Source of the DNA: UBA964 sp037444685 | GTDB taxonomy: Bacteria > Pseudomonadota > Gammaproteobacteria > Steroidobacterales > Steroidobacteraceae | Reading direction: 5' to 3' | NCBI GenBank assembly: GCA_037444685.1 | Contig: JBBILX010000004.1 | Span: 62,001 to 126,000, forward strand | DNA: 64,000 nucleotides | Shown here: positions 27,091 through 37,580 of the stretch, piece after piece | Position numbering within the stretch: the stretch's first letter is position 1 | Layout: every line of letters starts with the position of its first letter | Translations under genes and position numbers: made by a program | The notes under the pieces: model-generated | What the model saw: the letters and a program-made list of their open reading frames with translations, nothing else | The model's database searches: none | Told to the model about the DNA's origin: nothing

Positions 27091-28302
27091 ATGGCGACCA
27101 TCACGCTGAACCGCATTCCCGACGCGCTCGCCGCGCTGAAGAACGAACACCTCGCACAGTCTCTCTACGACGAAGGCAAGGTGATCATGGACGGCACGCT
27201 GCTGACGCTGCACGGCGAGGCGCACCGTCTGCGCCGGATGCTCGAACTGCGCGTCTTCCGGCGCAGCTTCTTCGCGTACTACGAGAAACAGGTGTTCCCG
27301 GCCGCGCTCACCGAAGTGCTGGGACCCACTGTCGCGGCAGGCGGCTGTGACCTGGTCGAGTTCGGCTACCGGATCACGATGAACCTGACGGCCGACTTTG
27401 CCGGCATCGATCGTCCCGCGAAGACCGCCGAGGAAACCGCGGCGCTGCTCAGGCTCGTCATGGTCTTCAGCGAAGGCGCGACGCTCGTGCACTCGACGCG
27501 CGACAAGGACGAGGTGCGCGCCGAGGTCCGTGATGCGCTCGTCGAGTTCGACCGGCTCTTCCTGCAGCCATCGATTGCGCGCCGCCAGGCGCTGATCGCG
27601 CGCTTCGAAGGCGGCGAAATCGACGAGGACGCGCTGCCGCGCGACGTGCTGACCGTGCTGCTGCGCAACGAGGACCGCCTCGAGCTGCCGCCCGACCTGC
27701 TGCGACGCGAGATCGCCTTCTACCTGCAGGCCGGTTCGCACAGCACGGCGAATTCGACCGTGCACGCGATGCACAACATCCTGCGCTGGATGGAGTCGCA
27801 TCCGGAAGACCGGCCACGGATCATGCAGGACCCCTTGTTCCTGCAGCGCTGCGTGCACGAGAGCCTGCGCCTGCATCCCGCGAGTCCAGTCGCCTGGCGC
27901 AAGCCGGTCTGCCCCGTGCACCTGCCGAACGGTGTCGCAGCGGGCGTCGACGACCGCGTCGAGATCGACCTGTGGACGGCGAACCGCTCGCGGGACGTCT
28001 ACGGCGAGGACGCCGACGTCTTCAACCCGCATCGCAGCGTCGCAGCCGGCAATGAGCCGTTCGGCCTGACTTTCGGCACGGGCGTGCACACCTGCCTCGG
28101 CCGCGATCTCGATGGCGGCCTCGTGCCGCGCGGCGCCGTCGATCCGACCAACCACTCCTTCGGCATCATCACGATGCTCGTGAAGGCGCTGCTCGACGCG
28201 GGTGCCGCGCCCGATCCGGCACGGCCGCCTGAAATGGCCACCTACACGGCGCGCCCGAACTGGGGCCGCTATCCGATCGTCTTCAGGAGAGTCCAGTCAT
28301 GA
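27091..28302 (+). CDS. Cytochrome P450 (second paralogue)
   Basis: A 403-residue soluble P450, clearly a paralogue of the one at 22223: both have the haem Cys at residue 335 (FGTGVHTCLGRD), HESLRLHP as ExxR, and the I-helix acid replaced by His217 (AGSHSTAN; next residue Ser218). Shared blocks include QSLYDEGK, LLTLHGE, NLTADFAGIDRP and LPRDVLTVLLRNED. ATG 27091 follows CAGGAGC. The stop overlaps the ATG of the next SDR (ATGA). Two related P450s in one operon suggest successive oxidations of one scaffold or two-component function. Confidence 0.92.
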   Translation: MATITLNRIPDALAALKNEHLAQSLYDEGKVIMDGTLLTLHGEAHRLRRMLELRVFRRSFFAYYEKQVFPAALTEVLGPTVAAGGCDLVEFGYRITMNLTADFAGIDRPAKTAEETAALLRLVMVFSEGATLVHSTRDKDEVRAEVRDALVEFDRLFLQPSIARRQALIARFEGGEIDEDALPRDVLTVLLRNEDRLELPPDLLRREIAFYLQAGSHSTANSTVHAMHNILRWMESHPEDRPRIMQDPLFLQRCVHESLRLHPASPVAWRKPVCPVHLPNGVAAGVDDRVEIDLWTANRSRDVYGEDADVFNPHRSVAAGNEPFGLTFGTGVHTCLGRDLDGGLVPRGAVDPTNHSFGIITMLVKALLDAGAAPDPARPPEMATYTARPNWGRYPIVFRRVQS

Positions 28303-29054
28303 CGCGAACAGCGATCGTCACGGGCGGCGCCAACGGCATCGGCGCCGCGATCTGCCAGCTCGCCGCGCGGCGTGGCTATCGGGTCGGCGTCCTCGACCTG
28401 CGCCGCGCCGACTGCGGCGCGCTCGTCAGGACTCTGCCCGGCAGCGGCCACGTCGCACTCGAGGCCGACGTCACCGACGAGCACCAGATCAAGGCTGCGT
28501 TCGACGAGTTCGGCGCCGTGCCCGACCTCATGGTCAACAACGCCGGCATCGTCCGCTTCGGCTCCTTGCTCGAGCAGACCGTCGACGACTTCCGCGCGGC
28601 CGTCAACGTCAGCCTGATCGGCACCTACATCGGTGCGCGCGAGGCGGCGCAGCGCATGATCCCGCGCGGCCGCGGAGTGATCATCAACATGAGCTCGCTC
28701 AATGCCGTCACGCCGGGTCCCGGCACCGGCGGGTATCCGGCGGCCAAGGCCGGCATCGCCAAGCTCACCGAGCACATGGCCCTCGAGGTGGGGCCGCTCG
28801 GGATTCGCGTCAACTGTGTCGCGCCAGGTTTCATCGACGGCGGCATGTCCGCGCCGATCTACGCCGATCCGCGCGTGCGTCAGCTGCGTGGCGGCGCGGT
28901 GCCGCTACGCCGACTCGGCACGCTCGAGGATGTCGCGCACGCGGTGCTCTGGCTCGCGTCCGACGAGGCCGCCTACATCAGCGGCCATCAACTCGTCGTC
29001 GATGGCGGTGTCGCGCACAGCGTGCTGATGCAGCTGCCGCGCAAGGTCGACTGA
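28299..29054 (+). CDS. SDR-family oxidoreductase
   Basis: A 251-residue classical SDR: TGGANGIG at residues 8-15, NNAG, a Ser in NMSSLN and YPAAK as the catalytic Tyr/Lys, and PG after the active site. The C-terminal VVDGGVAHSV is usual. An Asp after beta-2 (LDLRRAD) favours NAD. It would oxidise the alcohol or diol made by the P450/epoxide hydrolase, a fair inference from its ATGA coupling to the second P450. Confidence 0.88.
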   Translation: MTRTAIVTGGANGIGAAICQLAARRGYRVGVLDLRRADCGALVRTLPGSGHVALEADVTDEHQIKAAFDEFGAVPDLMVNNAGIVRFGSLLEQTVDDFRAAVNVSLIGTYIGAREAAQRMIPRGRGVIINMSSLNAVTPGPGTGGYPAAKAGIAKLTEHMALEVGPLGIRVNCVAPGFIDGGMSAPIYADPRVRQLRGGAVPLRRLGTLEDVAHAVLWLASDEAAYISGHQLVVDGGVAHSVLMQLPRKVD

Positions 29055-29087
29055 GCCCCCGGGCAGACCGATGGTCGAGGAGACCCG

Positions 29088-29804
29088 TTGAAACAGGCCC
29101 TGATCTTCAGCGGTGGCATCAATCACCCGTTCGCGGATTCCGCGCCGGCGCTCGCGCGAGTGCTCGAGTCGGTCGGGCTGCGGGCGCGCGTGACCTTCGA
29201 TCTGCCCGAGCTGCTCACGTGGCTGCGTGACGACGACGGGGCGCTGCTCGTGATCTACGCGCTGCGCTGGAGCATGACTCAGCACGAGAAGTACGAGCCG
29301 CACCGCGCGCAATGGGCCATGACGCTGCCCGAGGCTGCGCGCGCCGCCATCGCCGCGCATGTGCGCGGCGGTGCCGGACTGCTCGGCATGCATACCGCGA
29401 GCATCTGCTTCGACGACTGGCCGGGCTGGGCCGAGCTGCTCGGCGGCGTCTGGCAGTGGGGCCGCTCGTACCACCCGCCGCTCGGGCCCGTCAGGGCGCA
29501 TGTCGATCCGGGCCATGCTCTCGCCCGCGGCCTCGCCGACTTCGACCTGACCGACGAAGTCTATGCGGAGCTGCGCGTGCTGCCAGGCGTCGAGATCTTC
29601 GGCTGGGCCGAGACCGCCGGCGCCTCGCCGCGCACCGGTCGTCAGCCCGTGCTCTGGGCGCATCGTCATGGCGCCGGACGCGTCGTCTACGACGCACTCG
29701 GCCACGACGCCGCATCCCTCGAGCAAACCATTCACCGCCGTCTGATCCAGCGCGCCGCGCTCTGGGCCAGCGGCCATCCGCAACACATCGTGGAGGCAGC
29801 CTGA
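29088..29804 (+). CDS. ThuA-like domain protein
   Basis: A 238-residue protein of the ThuA/class-I glutamine-amidotransferase-like fold. It shows KQALIFSGGINHPF at the N terminus, GGAGLLGMHTAS in the nucleophile-elbow position without a Cys (Met-His instead), and VLWAHRHGAGRVVYDALGHD near the end, all typical of ThuA proteins, whose chemistry is mostly unknown (sugar catabolism in rhizobia). It starts at TTG 29088 behind GAGGAG. Its stop directly abuts the next SDR's ATG. A ThuA protein inside a P450 operon is unusual. Confidence 0.8.
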   Translation: MKQALIFSGGINHPFADSAPALARVLESVGLRARVTFDLPELLTWLRDDDGALLVIYALRWSMTQHEKYEPHRAQWAMTLPEAARAAIAAHVRGGAGLLGMHTASICFDDWPGWAELLGGVWQWGRSYHPPLGPVRAHVDPGHALARGLADFDLTDEVYAELRVLPGVEIFGWAETAGASPRTGRQPVLWAHRHGAGRVVYDALGHDAASLEQTIHRRLIQRAALWASGHPQHIVEAA

Positions 29805-30566
29805 ATGCGTCAGATCGAGGGAATGTCGGTGCTGGTCACGGGCGGCGGCTCGGGCATAGGCGAGGGCGTCGCGCGACTGTTCGCCTCGAAGGGCGCGAAG
29901 GTCACGATCACCGGGCGCCGCAAGGACAAGGTCGAGGCCGTCGCCGGCGACATCGGTGCGAATGCGCGCGCCGTCGCCGGCGACGTGACGGTGCAGACCG
30001 ATCGCGAGCGGATGCTCGCGGCCGCGGTCGAGCACGGCGGCAGGCTCGACGTGCTCGTCAACAACGCCGCCAACATGTACCGACAGGCCGTCGGCGCGTA
30101 CACCGAGCAGTTCCTCAAGGAAGCCTTCGACACGAACGTCATCTCGGCGATGATGCTGTCGAGCATGGCGGTGCCGCTGCTCGAGAAAACGCAGGGCGCG
30201 ATCATCTTCCTCGGTTCGATCCACACGCGCCGCGCCTACCCCGGCGCCACGCCGTACGCGACCACGAAGGCCGCGGTCGAGGGACTCGCGCGCGTCATGG
30301 CTGCCGAGCTCGGCCGCCGGCAAATCCGCTGCAGCTGCGTGCTGCCGGGCGCCGTGGCGACCGAGATCAACCTGCGTGCGGGACTGTTCACGAAGGAGCA
30401 GTCCGATGCGCGCTATGCGGCAATCGCACCGGACCACGCGCTCGGTCGCATTGGCACGACCACCGAAATCGCCGAGGCGATCGAGTACCTGGCCCGTGCC
30501 GAGTGGGTGACCGGTGTCGCGCTCGAAGTCGACGGCGGCCTCGGGCTCGGCGTATCGAATTTCTGA
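29805..30566 (+). CDS. SDR-family oxidoreductase
   Basis: A 253-residue classical SDR with TGGGSGIG at residues 13-20, NNAAN in the NNAG position, catalytic YATTK and the C-terminal VDGGLGLGV. A Gly-Arg-Arg after beta-2 (ITGRRKDK) suggests NADP(H). It begins on the base after the ThuA stop, with GGAGGC as ribosome site, and ends 31 bases before the TonB receptor. Likely a dehydrogenase for an alcohol intermediate of the operon's pathway. Confidence 0.88.
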   Translation: MRQIEGMSVLVTGGGSGIGEGVARLFASKGAKVTITGRRKDKVEAVAGDIGANARAVAGDVTVQTDRERMLAAAVEHGGRLDVLVNNAANMYRQAVGAYTEQFLKEAFDTNVISAMMLSSMAVPLLEKTQGAIIFLGSIHTRRAYPGATPYATTKAAVEGLARVMAAELGRRQIRCSCVLPGAVATEINLRAGLFTKEQSDARYAAIAPDHALGRIGTTTEIAEAIEYLARAEWVTGVALEVDGGLGLGVSNF

Positions 30567-30597
30567 GTCGCTCGACATTCAAGAGGGGGTTCATTCC

Positions 30598-32863
30598 ATG
30601 AGATGTCCAGAAATCCAACGTCACGTGCTCGCCGCGCTGTGCGTCACAGCCTTGACGGCGCCCGCGACGGCGCAGCAGAGCGGCGACAACCTCATCGAGG
30701 AGGTCGTCGTACGCGCGCAGAAGAAGGCCACCGGTGAGTCCGTGCAGGACGTGCCGCTCGCAGTCAGCGCCTTCGACGAAAATTCCCTGAAGAGGACCTT
30801 CGCGATCGACCTGACCGACGTCGGCCGCCTCGCACCGAACGTCACGCTCCAGCCCGTCAGCACGTTTCCCAACTTTGCGAACTTCACGATCCGCGGCATT
30901 GGCGTGACGACCTCGATCCGGACCGTCGATCCGGCGGTCAACGTCTACGTCGATGGGATCGTCATGGGCTTCCAGGCCGGCACGATCCTCGACACCTTCG
31001 ACATGGAGTCGATCGAGGTGCTGCGTGGTCCGCAGGGCATCCTGTTCGGCCGCAACACGACAGGCGGTGCCGTGTCGCTGCGCACCCGTCGTCCGACCGG
31101 CGAGTTCGGCGCGCGCGCAGGTCACGGTCGGCAATTTCAATCGACTCGACGCCGCTGCGAGCATTGAGGGCAGCCTGACCGAGGGTGTCGCGGCCAAACT
31201 CGCCGTGATCAGCCGCAACCAGGACGGCTTCTTCGAGGACAGGAACGGTGGCACCTTCGTACCGGCACTGGCCAACCCTTCGGGCACCGAGCCCGGCACG
31301 CCGCGTGTCGACCAGCCGGAGACGAAGACACTGATCGTCAAGCCGACCTTCGTGCTGACGCCGACCGACAGTCTCGAGATCTCGCTGCTCGGCAGCTACT
31401 TTCGGGCCGACGGCGGCAGCGCCGCCTCGCGCGCCTTCATCCCGGAAACCGGCCGCCTGCTGCGTGCGCAGACCGAGTTCGGCTATTTCCCGCCCGAGGA
31501 CGAGTACGAGATCAACCACGATCTCGTTGGCCGCAATTTCACCGAGTCCAAGACCATGGTGCTCGAGGCCAACTATGATGCGGGTCATGGTCTCTTCACG
31601 GGCCTGCTCGGCTACCGCGACATCGAGTACGACAACACCCTCGACGTCGACGGCACGCCCTTCACGCTGCTGCACTTCCCCGACAACGAGGAGAGTGGCG
31701 ACCAGTTCAGCGCCGAGTTCCGCTACGCCTCCAAGTTCTCCGAAAGGTGGGATCTGACGGTCGGTCTATACCTGTTCGAGCAGGAGTTCGACATCCTCGA
31801 GAAGCGGCAGATCACCGGCCGCGCCGCGAACCGCGATCACACGAACTTCATCTACCAGCAGGGCATCGCCAACCAGAAGCAGGACAGCCAGGCCGTGTTC
31901 GGCAATGTCAATGTCAGGCTCACCGAGCGGCTGACCGGCTTTGCCGGTTTGCGCTACACGAAGGAGGACAAGGAGCTGTCCGCGATCCCGATCGCCGCCT
32001 GCACGGGTCCCTTCACGGGCTGCCCGACCAATCGGATCGAAGCGCAGAGGGACTGGTCGGACACCTCTTACCGGATCGGCGGCGACTTCCAGTTCTCGGA
32101 TGATGTCCTCGCCTACGCGAGCTACACGACCGGCTTCCGCAGCGGCAACTTCAACTCGCGTGCGAGCGCTGCGGCCATCGCCGTTCCTGCCGATCCCGAA
32201 GAGGTCAAGTCACTCGAAGCGGGCCTGAAGTCGACGTTCGCGGATGGTCGTGCGCGCCTCAATGTCGCGGTCTTCCAGACCCGCTACAACGACATCCAGC
32301 GCATCTCGCAGGGCACGCTGCCGAACGGCACGATCACGCAGACCCTGCTCAACGCCGGCCGCGCCGAGATCACCGGTCTCGAGGTGGAAGGCAATTTCGC
32401 ACCCGTCGACGGGCTGCAGGTCGACGCGAGCCTCGGCTGGATCGACCCGAAGTTCAAGGAATTCCGCGGCATCGATGCCGATCGCAATGGCGTCATCAAC
32501 GCCGCCGACCTCGAGGCGGCAAAGCGTCTGAACTTCGACCGCGTGCCCGAGATCACGAGCTATCTGGCGGCGACCTGGACACTGCCGACGAAGGCGCTCG
32601 GCGGCGAGTGGTCTCTGCGCGGCTCGTGGTCCTACCGCTCCGACTACGACACTGATGTCGCCAACAACCCCGAGCTCGCCCAGGACGCCTACTCGGTGTT
32701 CGACGCGAGCCTGAACTTCCAGCAGGACCGGGTTCGGGTGTCGCTGTTCGGCCGCAATCTCGGCAACGAATACTGGGTCGACGTGAAGAGCATTTCGCAG
32801 AACTTCCAGGCCTTCGGCGGCGTGCCACGCATGTACGGCGTCGAGGTCGAGTGGAGGTTCTGA
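30598..32863 (+). pseudogene. TonB-dependent receptor, split by a frameshift at a GC repeat
   Basis: Outer-membrane active transporter of about 756 residues if restored. Part one (30598 to about 31118) has a signal peptide (MRCPEIQRHVLAALCVTALT...AQQ), a TonB-box-like EEVVV and the plug domain (VDGIVMGF, LRGPQGILFGRNTTGGAV). It then runs out of frame and stops at 31167. The barrel continues in the next frame (AQVTVGNFNRLDAAAS onward) to the terminal strand YGVEVEWRF. The break lies in GCGCGCGC at 31111-31118; restoring one GC dinucleotide gives a continuous receptor. This may be real (slippage, phase variation, decay) or a sequence error. It would import the substrate for the upstream operon. 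Confidence 0.85.
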
Positions 32864-32919
32864 GCTCCCGCGCGGCGGCAATCGCGCTCCGGTTGCAGCG
32901 CTGGCAAACTGGCTGCCGG

Positions 32920-33420
32920 ATGATCCGGCCGCTGCAACCCGGTGACGAGGCCGCCTACCGCGCGCTCTGGGGCGAGGCGCTCGCGACGCACGGCTTCCAT
33001 TTCCGTACGGCGCCGAGCGACCTCGTCCCGCAGGGGATCCCGACCGGCTTCACGGAAGACAGCTGGACGCTTGGGGCCTTCGACGGAGAGCGGCTGGTAG
33101 GCATCGTCAGCGTCGAGCGCGAGCAGGGCGAGAAGCTGCGCCACAAGGCCCTCTTGTCGCGCATGTTCGTCCACCCCGACGTCACCGGCGCCGGCATTGG
33201 CCGTCTGCTGCTTCAAAAGGCCATCGTGCGCGCCGCGCAGTTGCCGGACCTTCGCCAGATCTGGCTCACCGTCCTCGAGACCAACGAGGCCGCTCAGCGT
33301 CTGTATGCAGCCGCCGGCTTCCGCAGTTATGCGCACGAGCCCGATACCGTGCGGATCGGTGATCGCTACGTGGGCGAGCTGCAGATGGTGCGCTTCCTGC
33401 GCCGCGAACGGCGCGAGTGA
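32920..33420 (+). CDS. GNAT-family N-acetyltransferase
   Basis: A 166-residue acetyl-CoA-dependent transferase. It shows IRPLQPGDEAAYRALW at the start and motif A, HPDVTGAGIGRLLLQKAI (Q/R-x-x-G-x-G/A form: GAGIGR), then LTVLETNEAAQRLYAAAGF (motif B). The substrate cannot be predicted. ATG 32920 is chosen over an upstream in-frame start at 32851 that would overlap the receptor. It is convergent with the MscS gene. Confidence 0.85.
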   Translation: MIRPLQPGDEAAYRALWGEALATHGFHFRTAPSDLVPQGIPTGFTEDSWTLGAFDGERLVGIVSVEREQGEKLRHKALLSRMFVHPDVTGAGIGRLLLQKAIVRAAQLPDLRQIWLTVLETNEAAQRLYAAAGFRSYAHEPDTVRIGDRYVGELQMVRFLRRERRE

Positions 33421-33423
33421 GTC

Positions 33424-34494
33424 TCAACCTCCGCCTTCGCGAAACACGTGCAGCGTCTGGGTCGGATAGGCGAAGTCGATGCCGTGTTCGGCGAATGCCG
33501 CGTGGATCCGGTAGTTGACCGCGCTGACCACGTCGAAGAACCTCACGCCGTCCTGCAGTTGGACGTAGTAAGCCACCTGGAACTGCAGCGCAAAGTCACC
33601 GAAGTTCTGGAAACTGCAGAATACGAAACGCGTCGAAGGCACGGAGGTGACCGCCGCTTCGACGATCGCCGGGATCCGCTCGAGCTTGTCGCGCGGCGTC
33701 TCGTAGGTGACCCCGAGCGTGAATAGTGCGCGCCTCTCGGGCATGCGCCCGAGGTTGCGGACTCGGCTCTTGAGCAGATCGGCGTTCGAGACGATGATCT
33801 GCTCGCCGGAGAGGCTGCGCAGGCGCGTGCTCTTGACGCCGATGTGCTCGACCGTGCCCTCCATGTCATCGATGCGCAGCCAGTCGCCGACCACGAAGGG
33901 CCTGTCGAGCGTGATGGACAGCGAGGCGAGCAGGTCACCCAGCACGGTCTGCACGGCGAGCGCGATCGCGATGCCACCGATGCCGAGACCGGCAACGAGC
34001 GCGGTGATGTTGACGCCGAGATTGTCCAGCGCGAGCAGCGCGACGACCGCAAAGATCGCAAGACGCGCAATGAAGTAGACGATGCCGAGCGAACCCTGGA
34101 TGCCGGGATCGCCGGCCGCGGCGGCGCGCTGCCGCTGCCGGTCGAGCGCGAACTGCGCGGCCGCCGAAGCCCAGAGCCCCACCTGTAGCCAGAACCCGAT
34201 CACGATGACGATCGTGGAGATCCGGTCGACGCGGGGCGGCAGTTCGAGGAAACGTTGGCCCGCATAAAGAGCCACGATCCAGAGGAACAGCTTGCTGGTC
34301 CTCGAGATCAGCAGCAGCGCGAGCTCGACGCCGAGCGGAGGCTCGAGAGACTGGATGCGCCGACGCTGCGACATCACGAAGCCGCGCAGCAGCGGCAGCA
34401 CCGTGAAAGTCACGAGAAAGGCGGCGAGGCCGAGCAGCCAGCTGCGCAAGCTGTTGCCAAGATACACTTCGGAGAGGATTTCGACGGCCGGCAT
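33424..34494 (-). CDS. MscS-family mechanosensitive ion channel
   Basis: A 356-residue inner-membrane channel that releases solutes on osmotic downshock. Hydrophobic segments lie at about 17-40, 60-85, 95-120 and 145-165, then the pore helix reads GLGIGGIAIALAVQTVLGDL, followed by the beta domain (DRPFVVGDWLRI, GTVEHIGVKSTRLRS, SNADLLKSRVRNL) and the C-terminal alpha/beta domain. ATG 34494 is preferred; the frame is open to 34560 but the extension is not membrane-like. Divergent from the SDR at 34575. Confidence 0.88.
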   Translation of the reverse strand: MPAVEILSEVYLGNSLRSWLLGLAAFLVTFTVLPLLRGFVMSQRRRIQSLEPPLGVELALLLISRTSKLFLWIVALYAGQRFLELPPRVDRISTIVIVIGFWLQVGLWASAAAQFALDRQRQRAAAAGDPGIQGSLGIVYFIARLAIFAVVALLALDNLGVNITALVAGLGIGGIAIALAVQTVLGDLLASLSITLDRPFVVGDWLRIDDMEGTVEHIGVKSTRLRSLSGEQIIVSNADLLKSRVRNLGRMPERRALFTLGVTYETPRDKLERIPAIVEAAVTSVPSTRFVFCSFQNFGDFALQFQVAYYVQLQDGVRFFDVVSAVNYRIHAAFAEHGIDFAYPTQTLHVFREGGG

Positions 34495-34574
34495 GCAGTC
34501 TTGCTCTGGCAGAACGGTCGGCCAATTATAGACGTCTGCCGGCGGTGGCCGGCCCAGCAAACGGGAGTCGGCCG

Positions 34575-35324
34575 ATGCAGATCAGAGGCGCGATTGCGCT
34601 CGTGACGGGCTCGAACCGCGGCATCGGCCGGGGTTTCGTCGAGGCACTGCTCGAGCGCGGCGCGGCGCGGGTGTACGCGACGGCGCGACGCATCGAGACC
34701 CTCGCTACGCTCGTGCAGGCCGATCCGTCGCGCATCGTGCCTCTTGCGCTCGATGTCACGAACGACGCGCAGATCGCCGCCGCGGTCGGGCGTTGCCGCG
34801 ATCTCACGCTGCTCGTCAACAACGGCGGCGTGGCCGCGATGACGTCATTCATCGGCGCCGCGTCGCTCGAAGGCGCGCGGCTCGAGATGGAGGTCAACTT
34901 CTGGGGACAGCTCGCGATGATCCGCGCGTTCGCGCCGATCCTCGGCGCCAACGGCGGCGGCGGCATCATCCAGATCCTCTCGATCGGCGCGATGACCACC
35001 TTCCCCCAGGTGGGCACCTACTGCGCGAGCAAGTTCGCGGCCAACGCCATGTGCAAGGGCGTACGCGCGGAACTCGCGCCGCAGCGGACGCTGGTCATGA
35101 GCGTGTTCTCCGGTGCAATCGAGTCCGACATGTCGAAGAACACTCCGGGCCCGAAGATCTCGGCGCTGACCCATGCGCACAACTGCCTCGCGGCCTTCGA
35201 GGACGGCCAGGAGGAGTTCTTTCCCGACTTCCGCTCGCAGCGCATGCGCGACGCCTACCGCCACGATCCGGAAGGGTTCGAGCGCTCACTGCGCGGTCGC
35301 CTCGAACAGCGGCCCGGGAGTTGA
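34575..35324 (+). CDS. SDR-family oxidoreductase
   Basis: A 249-residue SDR with TGSNRGIG at residues 10-17, a Ser in LSIGAM, and catalytic YCASK. NNGGV replaces NNAG. The middle keeps QILSIGAMTTFPQVGTY. Related proteins are annotated as short-chain dehydrogenases of unknown substrate. An ACGGGAGTC ribosome site precedes ATG 34575. It ends just ahead of the methionine aminopeptidase gene, with possible start overlap, so the two may share a transcript. Confidence 0.85.
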   Translation: MQIRGAIALVTGSNRGIGRGFVEALLERGAARVYATARRIETLATLVQADPSRIVPLALDVTNDAQIAAAVGRCRDLTLLVNNGGVAAMTSFIGAASLEGARLEMEVNFWGQLAMIRAFAPILGANGGGGIIQILSIGAMTTFPQVGTYCASKFAANAMCKGVRAELAPQRTLVMSVFSGAIESDMSKNTPGPKISALTHAHNCLAAFEDGQEEFFPDFRSQRMRDAYRHDPEGFERSLRGRLEQRPGS

Positions 35325-35335
35325 GCGAAGTGGCC

Positions 35336-36127
35336 ATGCGCGCGCCAGGCATTCATATCAAGACCGCCGAGGAACAGCAGGCCATGCGCGCCGCAGGCCG
35401 CGCCGCGGCCGAGGTGCTCATGATGATCGAGCCGCACGTGCGTGCGGGCGTCACGACGGGCGAACTCAATCGGATCTGCCGCGACTTCATCCACGGGCCG
35501 CTCGGCTGCCAGTCGGCGACCATCGGTTACACGGCCGGCGGCAGCCGGCCGCCGTTTCCGGGCGCGATCTGCACCTCCGTCAATCACGTCGTCTGCCACG
35601 GCATTCCAGGTGATCGGGTGCTGCGCAACGGCGACATCCTCAACATCGATGTCACCGTCATCAAGAACGGCTTCCACGGGGACACGAGCCGGATGTTCTT
35701 CGTCGGCACGCCGGGCGTGCTGGCGCGGCGGCTCGTCGAGACCACGCACGAGGCGATGATCCGTGGAATCCACGCCGTGCGCCCCGGCGCGAGGCTCGGT
35801 GACATCGGCCACGCGATCCAGCAGCACGCCGAGGCGGCGGGCTTCTCCGTCGTGCGCGAGTACTGCGGCCATGGCATTGGGCGCGGCTTCCACGAGGATC
35901 CGCAGGTCATGCACTGGGGCACCCCGGGCACGGGCATCGAGCTCGTGCCGGGCATGTGCTTCACGGTGGAACCGATGATCAACGCCGGCCGCCGCGAGAC
36001 ACGCGAGCTGCCCGACCGCTGGACGGTGGTCACGCGCGACCACTCGCTCTCCGCCCAGTGGGAGCACACCGTGCTTGTGACGGAGACCGGGCACGAGGTC
36101 CTTACGCTGCGCGACGGCGAGCTCTAG
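35336..36127 (+). CDS. map: Type I methionine aminopeptidase
   Basis: A 263-residue enzyme that removes initiator Met from new proteins. All five metal ligands are visible: two Asp in NIDVTVIKNGFHGDTSRMFF, His in CGHGIGRGFHEDP, Glu in FTVEPMIN and Glu in WEHTVLVT. Length matches the E. coli enzyme. The upstream TTG 35321 would overlap the SDR stop; ATG 35336 is chosen. The gene order with an SDR and convergent ntrC is not the usual rpsB neighbourhood, so this may be a second copy. Confidence 0.93.
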   Translation: MRAPGIHIKTAEEQQAMRAAGRAAAEVLMMIEPHVRAGVTTGELNRICRDFIHGPLGCQSATIGYTAGGSRPPFPGAICTSVNHVVCHGIPGDRVLRNGDILNIDVTVIKNGFHGDTSRMFFVGTPGVLARRLVETTHEAMIRGIHAVRPGARLGDIGHAIQQHAEAAGFSVVREYCGHGIGRGFHEDPQVMHWGTPGTGIELVPGMCFTVEPMINAGRRETRELPDRWTVVTRDHSLSAQWEHTVLVTETGHEVLTLRDGEL

Positions 36128-36155
36128 AGAGCCGCCGAACGAGCGCCGCGATTCC

Positions 36156-37576
<1,421 letters not shown>

Positions 37577-37580
<4 letters not shown>

